A DNA stretch of 64,000 nt from Inia geoffrensis (taxonomy: Eukaryota > Chordata > Mammalia > Artiodactyla > Iniidae). Below the pieces are notes generated by a model, which did no database searches, was not told the origin of the DNA, and saw only the letters and a list, made by a program, of their open reading frames with translations. Shown here piece after piece: positions 43,783 through 53,619 of this stretch; the stretch's first letter is position 1; the number at the start of each line of letters is the position of its first letter. The translations under genes were made by a program, and so were the position numbers. Location: NCBI GenBank assembly GCA_036417435.1, contig CM070913.1, positions 5,244,680-5,308,679 on the forward strand, given 5' to 3'.

Positions 43783-44690
43783 ATGCCTGGCAGCATCTCT
43801 CCACGGTGGAACATAGAAACTCTGGATCAAACACTGAGGAAAAGGACCACCTGTCCTATCTCCCACCATGCCTTCTCCCTCTAACTGCACACCTACCCAG
43901 CAGGGAGACACCTTCCACTTCAATGAAGAGAAAGTGTCCAGGAACGACACAGCCACAGCTTTTGCAGTGGCTGCCAACACAGCCCACTTCCCCCCAACGG
44001 CAACATCCTGCTCAGGAGAAATTCCTTCTGTCCTTATTTCAGTGTTTGACTTAAATGGCAACAACCTGTTCCCCTTCCTCTGGTTCCCACCTTACCCTCC
44101 TCGTCTCCGCAGTAGCCTCTCAAGTTCTCGTGTACTACTCCATCTGCCCTCTGTTCTGGGGAGCACTGCATGAATTTCGACATCCTGCAGGGGAGCAGAA
44201 TTAGAAAAGGTGAGGCAGCTTCCCTCCACGCCCCGCACCCAGTGTATGGGAACTAAAGAGAGCCCAGAGCTTCTAGAGGATCTGAGAGCTTAACGTCAAC
44301 ATCTGTTCCGTCTGGCTTTGACCCTCTTTGCTGTCTCACTAAATTCCTCATGAGAGTATTTCAAAATTAGTTCAAAAATTATAATTTTCTAATTCTATCA
44401 TGCCATGCCTCCTGATAACATATTTAAGTATTCAGAATGGGTAATTTAAGGAAATAGGAGAGGATGCAAATAATGGTTGAATAGGTTAGTGAACTTGCCT
44501 AGGGGCTGACCTGCATTGAAGAATCAAGGGGTCAAGTTTAAGTACCAAGGCATGAGTGTCATGGTGTAAGTAACACGATATGAAGTGTGAGGATGCCCTG
44601 TACTTATATATAATACCAATACTCTTCTTTATTTTCTATTAATTACTTTTTCATGCCAAGTTTTCATTTTCTTTGACTGGTTTTATTTTT
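43783..44690. other. Unannotated; a possible L2 coding fragment at 43900-44100
   Basis: GAAATTCCTTCTGTCCTTATTTCAGTG resembles the L2 reverse-transcriptase text before the catalytic block, but alignment is weak. Open frames of 82-139 codons in several phases have no domains. Confidence 0.35.
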
Positions 44691-44711
44691 TAGAATCCAA
44701 AGTAGTATGTC

Positions 44712-44748
44712 CGGAGAGAGAGAGATAGAGAGACATACATAGATAGAA
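44712..44748. repeat. (GAGA)n/(GATA)n short tract
   Basis: GGAGAGAGAGAGATAGAGAG followed by ATACATAGATAGA-type text. Confidence 0.8.
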
Positions 44749-45414
44749 GTATCTAAATGGAGCTGTATGTCCATCTAGATGTAATTGCTGTGTGCACAGG
44801 AGAAGAATCTTTGCACACGTGAGGCACGTTGTAGGCAGTCTGGAAGTACAGGTATCCAAACGTGTAGGACTCAAGATTGATACCCTGTGATTTATTACAT
44901 TGCGGCTGACGTTCCAGAACACGTGATTTACTAGTCACTGGTTATTTCAATTTACTCTTCTTGCGTTTTTAATTAGTAAATGAATCCCTCATGGTCAAAT
45001 GATTAATTGCACAGTAATTCACTGCAGTACTTTCTTTTCCTATTTGTGCAAAGCTCAGTGCATAGAGAAAGCGTCTGGAATATGGGCGGACGTTATAAAT
45101 TATAGCAATGCATTCACACCACTCTCCTTCAGGTGGTGTCAGCACTTTCATTATAAACTCCCATTTTCAAGGTGCTTAAAAACTAAGCTGGGAAAATTCA
45201 TTTTCAGATGGCAGCTGGTATAGGGGATGTCCACCAGGGAGCAATGTTTTTAAATGTAAGAACTTCCTTGGCCGTCGTTACACAGCAGATGAAGTTAGCT
45301 ATGCCCTTTTCTCATGTAATTCTCTGAAACAAAAGAAAAATGAAATAAAACTACTTCTCTTAGTGGCAGTGGCTCTAAGGTAAACTCTAAAATGATGTGA
45401 ATTTTAGACACAGT
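44749..45414. other. Unannotated unique sequence
   Basis: Nothing recognised. Confidence 0.45.
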
Positions 45415-45512
45415 CCTTTTTCATTAGAACAGTTTCAGATTTAAAGAAAAATTCGGAACATAGAAGAGTTCTATATATTCCTATATACAGAAGAGTTCCC
45501 AATATTCCTGTA

Positions 45513-45746
45513 TACAGTTCCCTTTTTTTTTTTTTTTTTTGCGGTACGCGGACCTCTCACTGTTGTGGCCTCTCCCATGGCGGAGCACAGGCTCCGGACG
45601 CACAGGCGCAGCGGCCATGGCTCACGGGCCCAGCCGCTCCGCGGCACGTGGGATCTTCCCGGACCGGGGCACGAACCCGCGTCCCCTACATCGGCAGGCA
45701 GACTCTCAACAACTGCGCCACCAGGGAAGCCCTACAGTTCCCCTTT
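45513..45746 (-). mobile_element. CHR-2-type SINE, antisense, inserted in old L1
   Basis: TACAGTTCCC precedes the T-tail at 45513 and recurs as TACAGTTCCCC at 45733; the element body is about 45526-45732. One body variant is CCCATGGCGG in place of CCCGTTGCGG. Confidence 0.96.
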
Positions 45747-46034
45747 TATTAACGTCTTACATTTGTATGGCATATTTGTGATAACTAATGAGCCAAGATT
45801 GATACATTGTTATAAAAGTAAGTAAATCCTTACTTTTCTGGGATCTCCGTGGTTTTTACATAAAGTCCTTTTTCTGTCCCAGGATCCCATCCAGGTTACT
45901 TGCATTACATTTAGTCATTCTGTCTTCTCGGGTTACTCTTGGTTGTGGCTTTCCTGGTTTTTGATGATAAATCCTTGATGACTTTGTAGAGTCCTGGTCA
46001 GATATACAGCAGGCTGGCGCTTTGTTGGAATTTG

Positions 46035-46260
46035 ACGTTTCTTCTTTTTTTTTTTTTTAATATAGTTGGTGTATAAGTTACAGGTGTACAATACAGTGAT
46101 TCACAATTTTTAAAGGTTATACTCCATTTATATCTATTATAACATACTGGCTATATTCCGTGTTGTAGAATATTTCTTTGTAGTTTATTTTATACATAAT
46201 AGTTTGTACCTCTGAATCCCCTACCCCTGTATTGCCCCTCCTCCCTCCACGTTTTTTCTT
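46035..46260 (-). mobile_element. 5'-truncated L1 3' tail (L1MA-like), antisense, with target duplication
   Basis: The insert is about 46047-46248: a T-run (its poly-A tail), then ATAGTTGGTGTATAAGTTAC, AGGTGTACAATACAGTGATT, GGTTATACTCCATTTATATC and CCCTACCCCTGTATTGCCCC. The flanks ACGTTTCTTCTT (46035-46046) and ACGTTTTTTCTT (46249-46260) match at 11 of 12. After removing the insert the host L1 text continues in register. Confidence 0.92.
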
Positions 46261-46320
46261 ATGATAGGGTTTGTGGGTTTGGGGGAGGACCGCAGCGTAA
46301 GTCACCATCTTCATCACCTC

Positions 46321-46547
46321 ACATCTCACTGGGCTTCCCTGGTGGTGCAGTGGTTGAGAGTCCACCTGCTGATGCAAGGGACGCAGGTTCGTGCCCCGGT
46401 CCGGGAAGATCTCACATGCCGCGGAGCGGCTGGGCCCGTGAGCCGTGGCCGCTGAGCCTGCGCGTCCGGAGCCTGTGCTCCGCAACGGGAGAGGCCACAG
46501 CAGCGAGAGGCCCGCGTACCGCAAAAAAAAAAAAAAGATACATCTCA
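46321..46547 (+). mobile_element. CHR-2-type SINE, sense, inserted in old L1
   Basis: The element is 46331-46536, with a tail of about 14 A residues. ACATCTCA flanks it at 46321-46328 and 46540-46547. It is in opposite orientation to the CHR-2 copy 0.6 kb to the left. Confidence 0.95.
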
Positions 46548-46920
46548 TCAACATGGCTTATCACCTTTGATGTTGACCTGAGCCCTGGGCAGAGGTGGTG
46601 CTTGTCGGGTTTATCCACCTTTACAGCTACTGTCTCTTTCCTTCTTCATGTGCTGTACTATTTACAAGGAAGCCGTGCACAGCCCGCGCCTAAGGAGTGG
46701 GATTTACTTTCCACCTCCTTGGACAGAGTATCCACAGGGCTTATTTGGAATTCTGCCTGGGATATGAGCCTCTTCTTCTCCATTTACTAATGTATTCAAT
46801 CATTTATGATATCAGTATAGACTCATGAATATTTATACTGTATTTTGGTTTACATCCAGTATTATGTTATTTATTTTGTTACTCAAATTGTCCCAGCTCT
46901 AGCTGTTGCTTTTATGTTTT

Positions 46921-47428
46921 TAATTGTCACTATAGGCAATTATAGTGAGAATGCGCCCTCTCATCACGTCTAAAATAGGAATCCCTCCTCACCATTCAAC
47001 ATTGCATCAAAATCCAGATGCCGCTAAAGCAAGAGCGACAAGCTCAAGGGCCCCAGCACGGCATGTGTAATCAAAGGGCAACATCGAAGTGGCACCAAGC
47101 CTCTCAGTCACTTTTTCTAAGCTCCCGTGTTCTTTATGGAGCCAAACTTTCCTTTCAGGCAGACTGCAAACCAATAGTCCGACAAGCTTTCTCTGGAAAT
47201 TGTGCACTAAAGTGGAAAATAATAGTAATAGTGAAGCAGCCAGCTAAGTAGTGGCTGCTGCATGTCTGGCTCAGTCTCAAGCGTGCAGCCTCTGAAGGGC
47301 TAACTGCGAGCTTTCCAGACTCGCCCCTGCTATCCTGCTGTGACCTGGGCAATTTATTTCAGGATTTAACACCTCCTTGTTGATAAATGGTGATATTAAC
47401 GAGGGTCTAGCTCAGCGGGGTAGGGGGC
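46921..47428. other. Unannotated; a possible MIR remnant at 47335-47405
   Basis: CTGCTGTGACCTGGGCAATT and a following GATAAATGGTGATATTAA look like a decayed MIR core, but the match is short. Confidence 0.35.
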
Positions 47429-47974
47429 TTGCTTCAAGCACTGAGGTCCTCCGGGGAACGGGCCCTCTCTGTGCCTGCGGGGCCCCCGAACAGCAGGAAG
47501 GCAGGATGCCCTGCTCAGGCCTGGGAGGACCGTGAGCCCACAGGAGGTCCGGCAGCCAGGACGGACACAGGAGAGGCCTGTGGACGTAAGAGAGTAAACG
47601 TCCCGGGACACCTGCGCGGGCAACATCGCAGGGAGTGCAGAAATCGGTGCACGGCAAAGGCAGGCAGACCCCAGGCAGGCATGGGACAGCTGGGAGAGGT
47701 TAGCTTCCTACAGCTGCCCACTGGCTCTGCAGCGTGTCCCAGACGCTCCCCGAATTCCTCAGCATGTAGAGCCCTGGCAAGTTCCCTGCTGTGCCATCAC
47801 TCCAGGTTCCTTCCTCCTGCACTCAGGTCCCGGTTTCCTGCACTCCCACCCTCCAGCGGCCAATCGCCCCATCAAGGCTGGGGTTCCTGCCCCTCCAGGA
47901 CCCCCAGTGCTCAGCTGGGGGGTCACTGCCATGAGTTACTTGGGCATCATTCCTGCTCCTTTAAAAAACATTAA
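47429..47974. other. GC-rich patch with a 181-codon plus-strand frame
   Basis: This patch is clearly GC-richer than the AT-rich DNA on both sides. The plus-strand frame has no domain, signal peptide or repeat that I recognise and is rich in Pro, Ser, Arg and Gly. Overlapping minus-strand frames exist too, so it is more likely compositional than coding. It may be an old GC-rich repeat I do not know. Confidence 0.3.
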
Positions 47975-48059
47975 ATATTCATTAAAAATAATTTTAATAT
48001 TTAAGGTTGAAACATATTAAGTATATCAAACATCTGTTAGTCAAAAATCTGAGTCAGCT

Positions 48060-48345
48060 TTGTTAACGTCCTTTTATCTAACATATATATATATCAAGTT
48101 ATATGAAATTGGTATTATATATATGTGGTACATTTTATATATAGAAAGTTCCGTATATAATGTAAAGTCCTTTATATATAAAGGTTATATAAATTAAAAC
48201 TTTTTATATAAACATTATATAGATAGACTTTCTATATACATGTAAAATATATATAAGGAACTTTATAGAGAGAGAATATATATTTCTTTACATATAATTA
48301 ATTATAATTATATACATAAATAATATAATTATAATATTTTCTTAT
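48060..48345. repeat. AT-rich palindromic low-complexity tract
   Basis: A nearly pure A/T stretch with repeated TATATA and inverted pieces. CCTTTATATATAAAGG (48169-48184) is a perfect palindrome. ATAGAAAGTTCCGTATATAA at 48141-48160 has an imperfect inverted partner near 48245-48270 around AAGGAACTTTATAG. Confidence 0.8.
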
Positions 48346-48399
48346 AATTTTTAAAGTTTCCCATTGTCGTTATGCACCCCCTTTATAATCCAAATATGC

Positions 48400-48900
48400 A
48401 TACTTTTGTGGGCCTCTTCTCACTTTTCTTAAACGAACCTGCCCATTTTATTGCTTATTTGAAAGAACACATTTTGTCTGATTCCCTCAGTTTTATTCTT
48501 GTTCCCATTGAATTATTTTCTGGTTTTAGGCTAATTATTTCTTTTATCCTTTTGGGTTTACTCTGTTCTTATTTCAACTTCTTGGCTTGGTTACTAAGCT
48601 AATTAATTTTCTTTCTTTTATTCTAATTTTATGATTAAGTTGCTAGTTTTCTCACAGCATTGCTTACCTGGATCCCAGCAATGTTGATGTGTCAGGGGAT
48701 TCTTGTTTTTATCAATTTCCCAAAGCCCTTGTGTCTGCTTTGGATGTGAGCCACTTGCTCAGACGGGACAGGTCTCCTGGGGTGTCTGTACGGACACTTG
48801 TGACCTCATACAGCCTGCTTCCCTAACGTCTATTCTGGGACATTATTCGTGCACTTAGGACAGAGCACTGATACACATTTTTCCTTCTCCATCAAATTTT
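48400..48900 (-). mobile_element. L1-type ORF2-region fragment, antisense
   Basis: CTTTTGGGTTTACTCTGTTC, TTATTTCAACTTCTTGG and CACAGCATTGCTTACCTGGATCCCAGCAATG follow the antisense L1 ORF2 text in order. The right half (48700-48900) is less certain. Confidence 0.6.
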
Positions 48901-49020
48901 CTGGGTCATTATGCCTTATTTATGTCTCCTACAAACAGCGAAGAGCTGAGCTTCTAAAAAGTCCAATCCAAGCCTTGGCCTTATCAGTTGCTGCCTGACT
49001 CCATTTACATTTGCTGGGAC

Positions 49021-49277
49021 TAAAATAGTTGAGCATATACACACGACTATATATAAAATAGATAATCCACAGGGACCTGCTGTATAGCATAGGGAATTCT
49101 GCTCAATACTGTGTAATAATGTACATGGGAAAATACTCTGAAAAAGGGTGGATCCATGTATGTGTATAACTGAATCACTTTGCTGTACAACTGGAACTAA
49201 CACAACATTGTAAATCAATGATACTCCAATATAAAATAAAAATTAAATTAAAAAATACTAAAATAAAATAGTTGAGC
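49021..49277 (+). mobile_element. 5'-truncated L1 3' end, sense, perfect 14-bp target duplication
   Basis: TAAAATAGTTGAGC is found exactly at 49021-49034 and 49264-49277. Between them: CCACAGGGACCTGCTGTATA, GCATAGGGAATTCTGCTCAA, AACTGAATCACTTTGCTGTA, CTAACACAACATTGTAAATC and ACTCCAATATAAAATAAAAA, the artiodactyl/cetacean L1 3' UTR. It lies between antisense L1 blocks. Confidence 0.95.
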
Positions 49278-50444
49278 TTCTTTCAATTTTCTAATTTGAT
49301 CGTTTGAGTTACTCTTCCGTTCCTTTGCTTCATTGCATTTTTTCCTGCTTTCTTTTGGATGATTAAATTTTCACTGTTTTTTTTTTTTTTTTTTCTACTC
49401 TTTAGAAACTAATCACTTTTGTCCTCTTTGGAAGTAGCAATTGGCATTTTTCACATATTCATGTTTAGCAAAAATCTAAAATTGATTAATATTGTTACAT
49501 TTCTTCTCAGCAGCTATACTGATTTCAAAGAAATGTCTTTCTTATTGTATTTTTTTTCTAGTATCTTAATTCTATCTTGTTTGAATACTCAGACATTTGA
49601 TAATTGCTTTTGTTATTATTGTGTGCAGTTAACATCACCTTAGCTCTATTTACACACTCACTGTTCCTCTTTACTTACTACATCTCTGTGAATCCAACCA
49701 TCCTTTCCAGGTTCAATTCCCTTTCTTCTGAAGCACATTCCTAATCACCCCATCATCAAAGTCCATGAGAAATAAATTCTCTCAGGCTTTTTGTGATATG
49801 TTTTTTTTGCCCTTTCACCCTTTAAAATGTATATAAAATTTTCATTGATAGCTGAATTTCCCTTCCTACCTTTTGCCCTTATAGTCCCTGTGGAAGAATA
49901 TTGGTCTAATTACTGTTCCTTTGTAGCCCTCTCCTACCTTTGACTTCTCTACGGTTTTATATTTGGTCTTGGATATCTGTAATTTTACTATGATGACTCT
50001 TGGTGTGGATTCGCTTGCTTGGTCTTTCTGTAGATTTATTATAATTCTTGAATCTAAGGTTTGTGTCTTTTATGCATCCAAATGTTCCTCTTTCCCATCC
50101 TCTCTCTTCTGTTTTGGCTCTAAGTTGGACTTTTTCCTCTCTTATTCACATGTTTTAACTGGTAGTGTTTTCTGTCTCTTCTCCTCTACGTGCTGTCTAC
50201 AGTGTAATTTCCTCATGCCCCACTGAGGTCTTAATTCCCTTTTTAGATTTGTCTAGTTTGATATTTAATCTTGCCATTGAGTTATTCAGTTTTAATTAAC
50301 TTATTTATTCTTAGAAATTTTACTTCTTTCCTATCTCTTCCTCTTTTCCCTAAAAACACTGATTTATTAACTAGTAATTTTCCGATGTCATATTAGAACA
50401 CACTTATTTTACATGTTTTTGAGATGTCACTGATACACAATACA
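49278..50444 (-). mobile_element. Probable old L1/HAL1-type sequence, antisense
   Basis: TACTATGATGACTCTTGGTG then TGGATTCGCTTGCTTGG, and TAGATTTATTATAATTCTTG then AATCTAAGGTTTGTGTCTTT, follow a known antisense L1M region. The rest is T-rich text of the same style. An 18-20 base T-run occurs at about 49376-49394. Confidence 0.6.
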
Positions 50445-50690
50445 CTGTACATTTTATTTATTTATTTATTATTATTATTATTTTTTTTGCGGTACGCGGG
50501 CCTCTCACTGCTGTGGCCTCTCCCGTTGCGGAGCACAGGCTCCGGACGCGCAGGCTCAGCGGCCATGGCTCACGGGCCCAGCCGCTCCGCGGCATGTGGG
50601 ATCCTCCTGGACCGGGGCACGAACCCGTGTCCCCTGCATCGGCAGGCGGACTCCCAACCACTGCGCCACCAGGGAAGCCCGACTCTGTAC
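50445..50690 (-). mobile_element. CHR-2-type SINE, antisense, inserted in LINE DNA
   Basis: The body is 50489-50680 and the tail has evolved into (TTTA)n and (TTA)n. CTGTAC at 50445-50450 and 50685-50690 marks the target duplication. It shares the GATCCTCCTGGACC variant with the 39793-39992 copy, suggesting the same subfamily source. Confidence 0.94.
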
Positions 50691-50749
50691 TTTTTTGTTG
50701 TGCATTTTTATGTGAAATTCGCTTGCTTGTACCTTCGGGAAAAGTGTCC

Positions 50750-50878
50750 CATCTCGAGATCCTTATTACTCAGACCTGCAAAGCCCCTCCTGCCCTGCAA
50801 GGTGGCATGTTTGCAGATTCGATTCTGGGGATTAAGATGTGGATTTTTCTTGGAAGCCCATGATTCTACCGACTACAA
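50750..50878 (-). mobile_element. Fragment of an ancient ERVL/MaLR-type LTR, antisense
   Basis: ACCTGCAAAGCCCCTCCTGC, CCTGCAAGGTGGCATGTTTG, CAGATTCGATTCTGGGGATT and AAGATGTGGATTTTTCTTGG, then CCATGATTCTACC, match the antisense end of a common LTR whose sense start reads GGCAGAATAATGGCCCCCAA. The family name is uncertain. Confidence 0.55.
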
Positions 50879-50884
50879 AACCGC

Positions 50885-52199
50885 CGTTTAATGAACATTT
50901 GGGTTGTTTTCAATTTGGGGCTGTTAAGAATAAAGCTGCTATGAGCATTCCAGAAGTTTCCTTCTAACCCTCCCACCTCCCCACTTCTCCTCCCAGACTT
51001 TGGGCAACCACGGATCTGCTTCCTGTCGCTACAGGTCCGTTTGCATTTTCTATAATTTTATGGAATAGAATCATGTAGTTTTGTAGCTGCTATGAACATG
51101 CATGTATAAGTATTTGTAACTGCGTTTGCTTTCTTTGGGGGGCATAAATACCCAGGAATAAAACAGCTGAATCAGAGCATACATATATGCCTACGTTTTC
51201 AAGAGGCTGCCGGACTGTTTTCCAAAGTGGCTGCACCATTTTACATTCCCATCACCAGTGTATGAGAGTTTCAGTTTCTCTACATCCTCACCAACACTTG
51301 TTATATTCAATCTTTCAATTTTAGCCGTTCTAATAGGTATGTAGTGATATTTTCTTGTCATTTTAATTTATACTGACTTAATGGTAAGTGACATCAAGCA
51401 TCTTTTCATGTGCTTATTTGTCATCTGTTCATCCTTGATGAAGTGTCTGTTCAAATCTTTTGCCCATTTTTTTTTTAACTTGGGCTGTTTTCCTATCATT
51501 AGCTTTCCAGAATTCTTTATTTTTCGAAATATAATTTTTTATCAGACGTATGCTTTGCAAATGTTTTCTCCCAGCCTGTGGCTTGCTCTTTTTCATCGTC
51601 TTAGCAATAGCCTTCAAAGCGAAGTTCTTAATTCTGAGGTAGTCCAATATTATTTTTTTCTACTATGGATCATTCTTTTGGTGTGATATTTATAAATTGC
51701 TTGCCTAAGCTAATATGCAAAGTTCTTTCCTAGGTTTTCTTCTAGAATCTTTAGAGCATTGTTTTAAATTTAGGTCTATAATTCATTTAGAGTTACTCTT
51801 TTAACATGGTGCAAGTATTCCGTTCTATCGTTTATTCGTCTCTCTTGACAACAGTATGTATGTAACTGTCTCGGTTAAGGTGACTTTATAATGACTTGAG
51901 GTGAGTTAAGGTTGGCATTTCAACTTTGTTCTTCTTCATAAAAGTTGCTTTAGTTTGTTCTATGTCCCATGCATTTCCATATGGATTTTAGAATTAACTT
52001 AGCTTCTACAGGAAGTCTGATGGGATTTTAACTGGGAACGTATTGAATCTATAAATCACTTTGAGGAGAATCGATATCTTAACTATATTGAGTCTTCTGA
52101 AACATGAACATTGTATAACTATTTATCCAAATCTTTTATCATTTCTCTCCACAGTTTTTTCAGTGCACGGGCGTTGTGCATCTTCTGTCAAATTCATCC
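50885..52199 (-). mobile_element. L1M 3' region and ORF2 end, antisense, rearranged at left end
   Basis: From 51090 rightward the order is normal: TGCACCATTTTACATTCCCA, TTTTGCCCATTTTTTTTTTA, CCCAGCCTGTGGCTTGCTCT, TTTAGAGTTACTCTTTTAAC and AACTGGGAACGTATTGAATC. At the left, a piece ending GCTGCTATGAGCATTC (50938-50953) is followed by text that should precede it (GGATCTGCTTCCTGTCGCTA), then by a second GCTGCTATGAACATG (51088). So either two L1s abut or one is internally duplicated and deleted. Confidence 0.88.
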
Positions 52200-52345
52200 C
52201 TAACAGATGTTCCCTCCAACATCTCTACCATCACCTCCATCACCATTGCCCCTCACTTCCACCTCCAGCACCATTGCCCATCACCATCACCACCTCCAAC
52301 ATCTCTACCTCCACCACCCCCACCATCCTGGGTCCCAGCACCATC
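52200..52345. repeat. (CCA/CAT)-rich minisatellite, about 80-bp unit
   Basis: CTCCAACATCTCTACC occurs at 52214 and 52294, embedded in CACCAT and CACCTCC text. On the minus strand it is a GGT/GAT array like the 37065-37405 one. It interrupts the antisense L1. Confidence 0.85.
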
Positions 52346-53148
52346 TCTCATGTTGATGGCTTGATTTTCACCTCTCTCTTGTTGTTATATTTTTGTAAGA
52401 TCAGCATTGCAACTAAAGTACTTTTTTTTAGCGGCTTATCTAATATTTCTAGGGGTTTGTACTGAGAATATTTTTATGCTTAGTTCAGAAGATTGTTGGA
52501 AGTATAAGTAGGGAATTATCTTTTGTATGGTGGCAATTTCACTATTTTGTAAGCCACTATTTTCGTATGACCGCGCTGCTACGGTCCTTCATGGGTTGTT
52601 GGCACTTGTAAATGTTGGATGACAAATAATTAATTTTGCAAGAACCCCATGTATAAATCACCTTATTTAACTTCCTTCGACTGTTTCAAATTTGTTGCTT
52701 TAGTAATTCCATTTGATTGTCAAAATTATGCCTCTTTTATTGTGCCTGGTTTTGTGTTTCCAAACTTATTATGAATGTGATGTCTTCTGCCATCTATGTC
52801 TTTCTATTTATTTTCCACCTTGTAAACTCAACTAAACAAAGATGCTTTCCCATCAAGTTTTTATATTTAGTGACTCTTTCATATTCTCCCTTTGCTTGGA
52901 ACATATCCTAATGTAACACCTGGCATTACACCTTGTGAAAGTATTTCGCATAAAAAGATAAGTCAAAATTTTATCACTGTGTGGCCAGTGGTACCAAACC
53001 CATGTCACCTCAGGTCCAAAGCCTAATTATTCAGGTGGTTACGCATTTCCTGAAGTAAGTTCTTAGGTAAATTGAAAGGAAGAGACAGACTGCATACGTG
53101 CAAGAAAAGAGACAACCAGGCATCTAAAGTAACGTATATATAGTCTAT

Positions 53149-53149
<1 letters not shown>
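52346..53149. other. Unannotated AT-rich sequence
   Basis: The left part may continue the L1; I could not align it. No gene was recognised. Confidence 0.4.

Positions 53150-53176
<27 letters not shown>
53150..53176. repeat. A-run and (TA)n microsatellite
   Basis: About ten A residues then about nine TA units. Confidence 0.9.
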
Positions 53177-53179
<3 letters not shown>

Positions 53180-53573
53180 ATATGGACTGCTGGGACAAAG
53201 AAAAACAGAGAGTTAGAAAGACAGGGAGACAGAGACTGAGACTGAGAACTCCCACTTAACATGAATTAGTCATGTGCATTTGAAGAGATCAACATTTAAA
53301 TGCATTTTGTGATGAGTATTTTGAAAGACAAAGAATCCTTGTCTAAAGTGATTAACCAGTTCTTAATTAATATATATTTTTAACTTTTATATTTTATATT
53401 ACATATTAGTATCCCTTAAAGTAGGAACAGTGTTACATTTTTATCCCTGTGTTTTCTTTCATTTGCTGATATCATTTACATCTTTTACCAAAGCTGATCT
53501 AAGTATTCTTTGTATTTCACTGTTTAATGTAAAGTTGTGAGTATAACGTGTGGATGTTTTCCCTAGACATTCC

Positions 53574-53581
<8 letters not shown>
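53177..53581. other. Unannotated AT-rich sequence
   Basis: Nothing recognised. Confidence 0.4.

Positions 53582-53616
<35 letters not shown>
53582..53616. repeat. (GT)17 microsatellite
   Basis: Uninterrupted GT run. Confidence 0.97.

Positions 53617-53619
<3 letters not shown>

Larger units (their letters stand above)
45415..46920 (-). mobile_element. Old L1 (L1M-type) 3' region, antisense, host of three later insertions
   Basis: Remaining host segments are about 45415-45522, 45733-46046, 46249-46330 and 46537-46920. Key text: CAGTTTCAGATTTAAAGAAA, AACGTCTTACATTTGTATGG, CTGTCCCAGGATCCCATCCA, GGGTTTGTGGGTTTGGGGGA, GAGTGGGATTTACTTTCCAC, TTTATGATATCAGTATAGAC. This is the same L1 region as at 22900-23880. 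The host was interrupted by an antisense L1 tail and two CHR-2 SINEs, listed separately. Confidence 0.88.
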
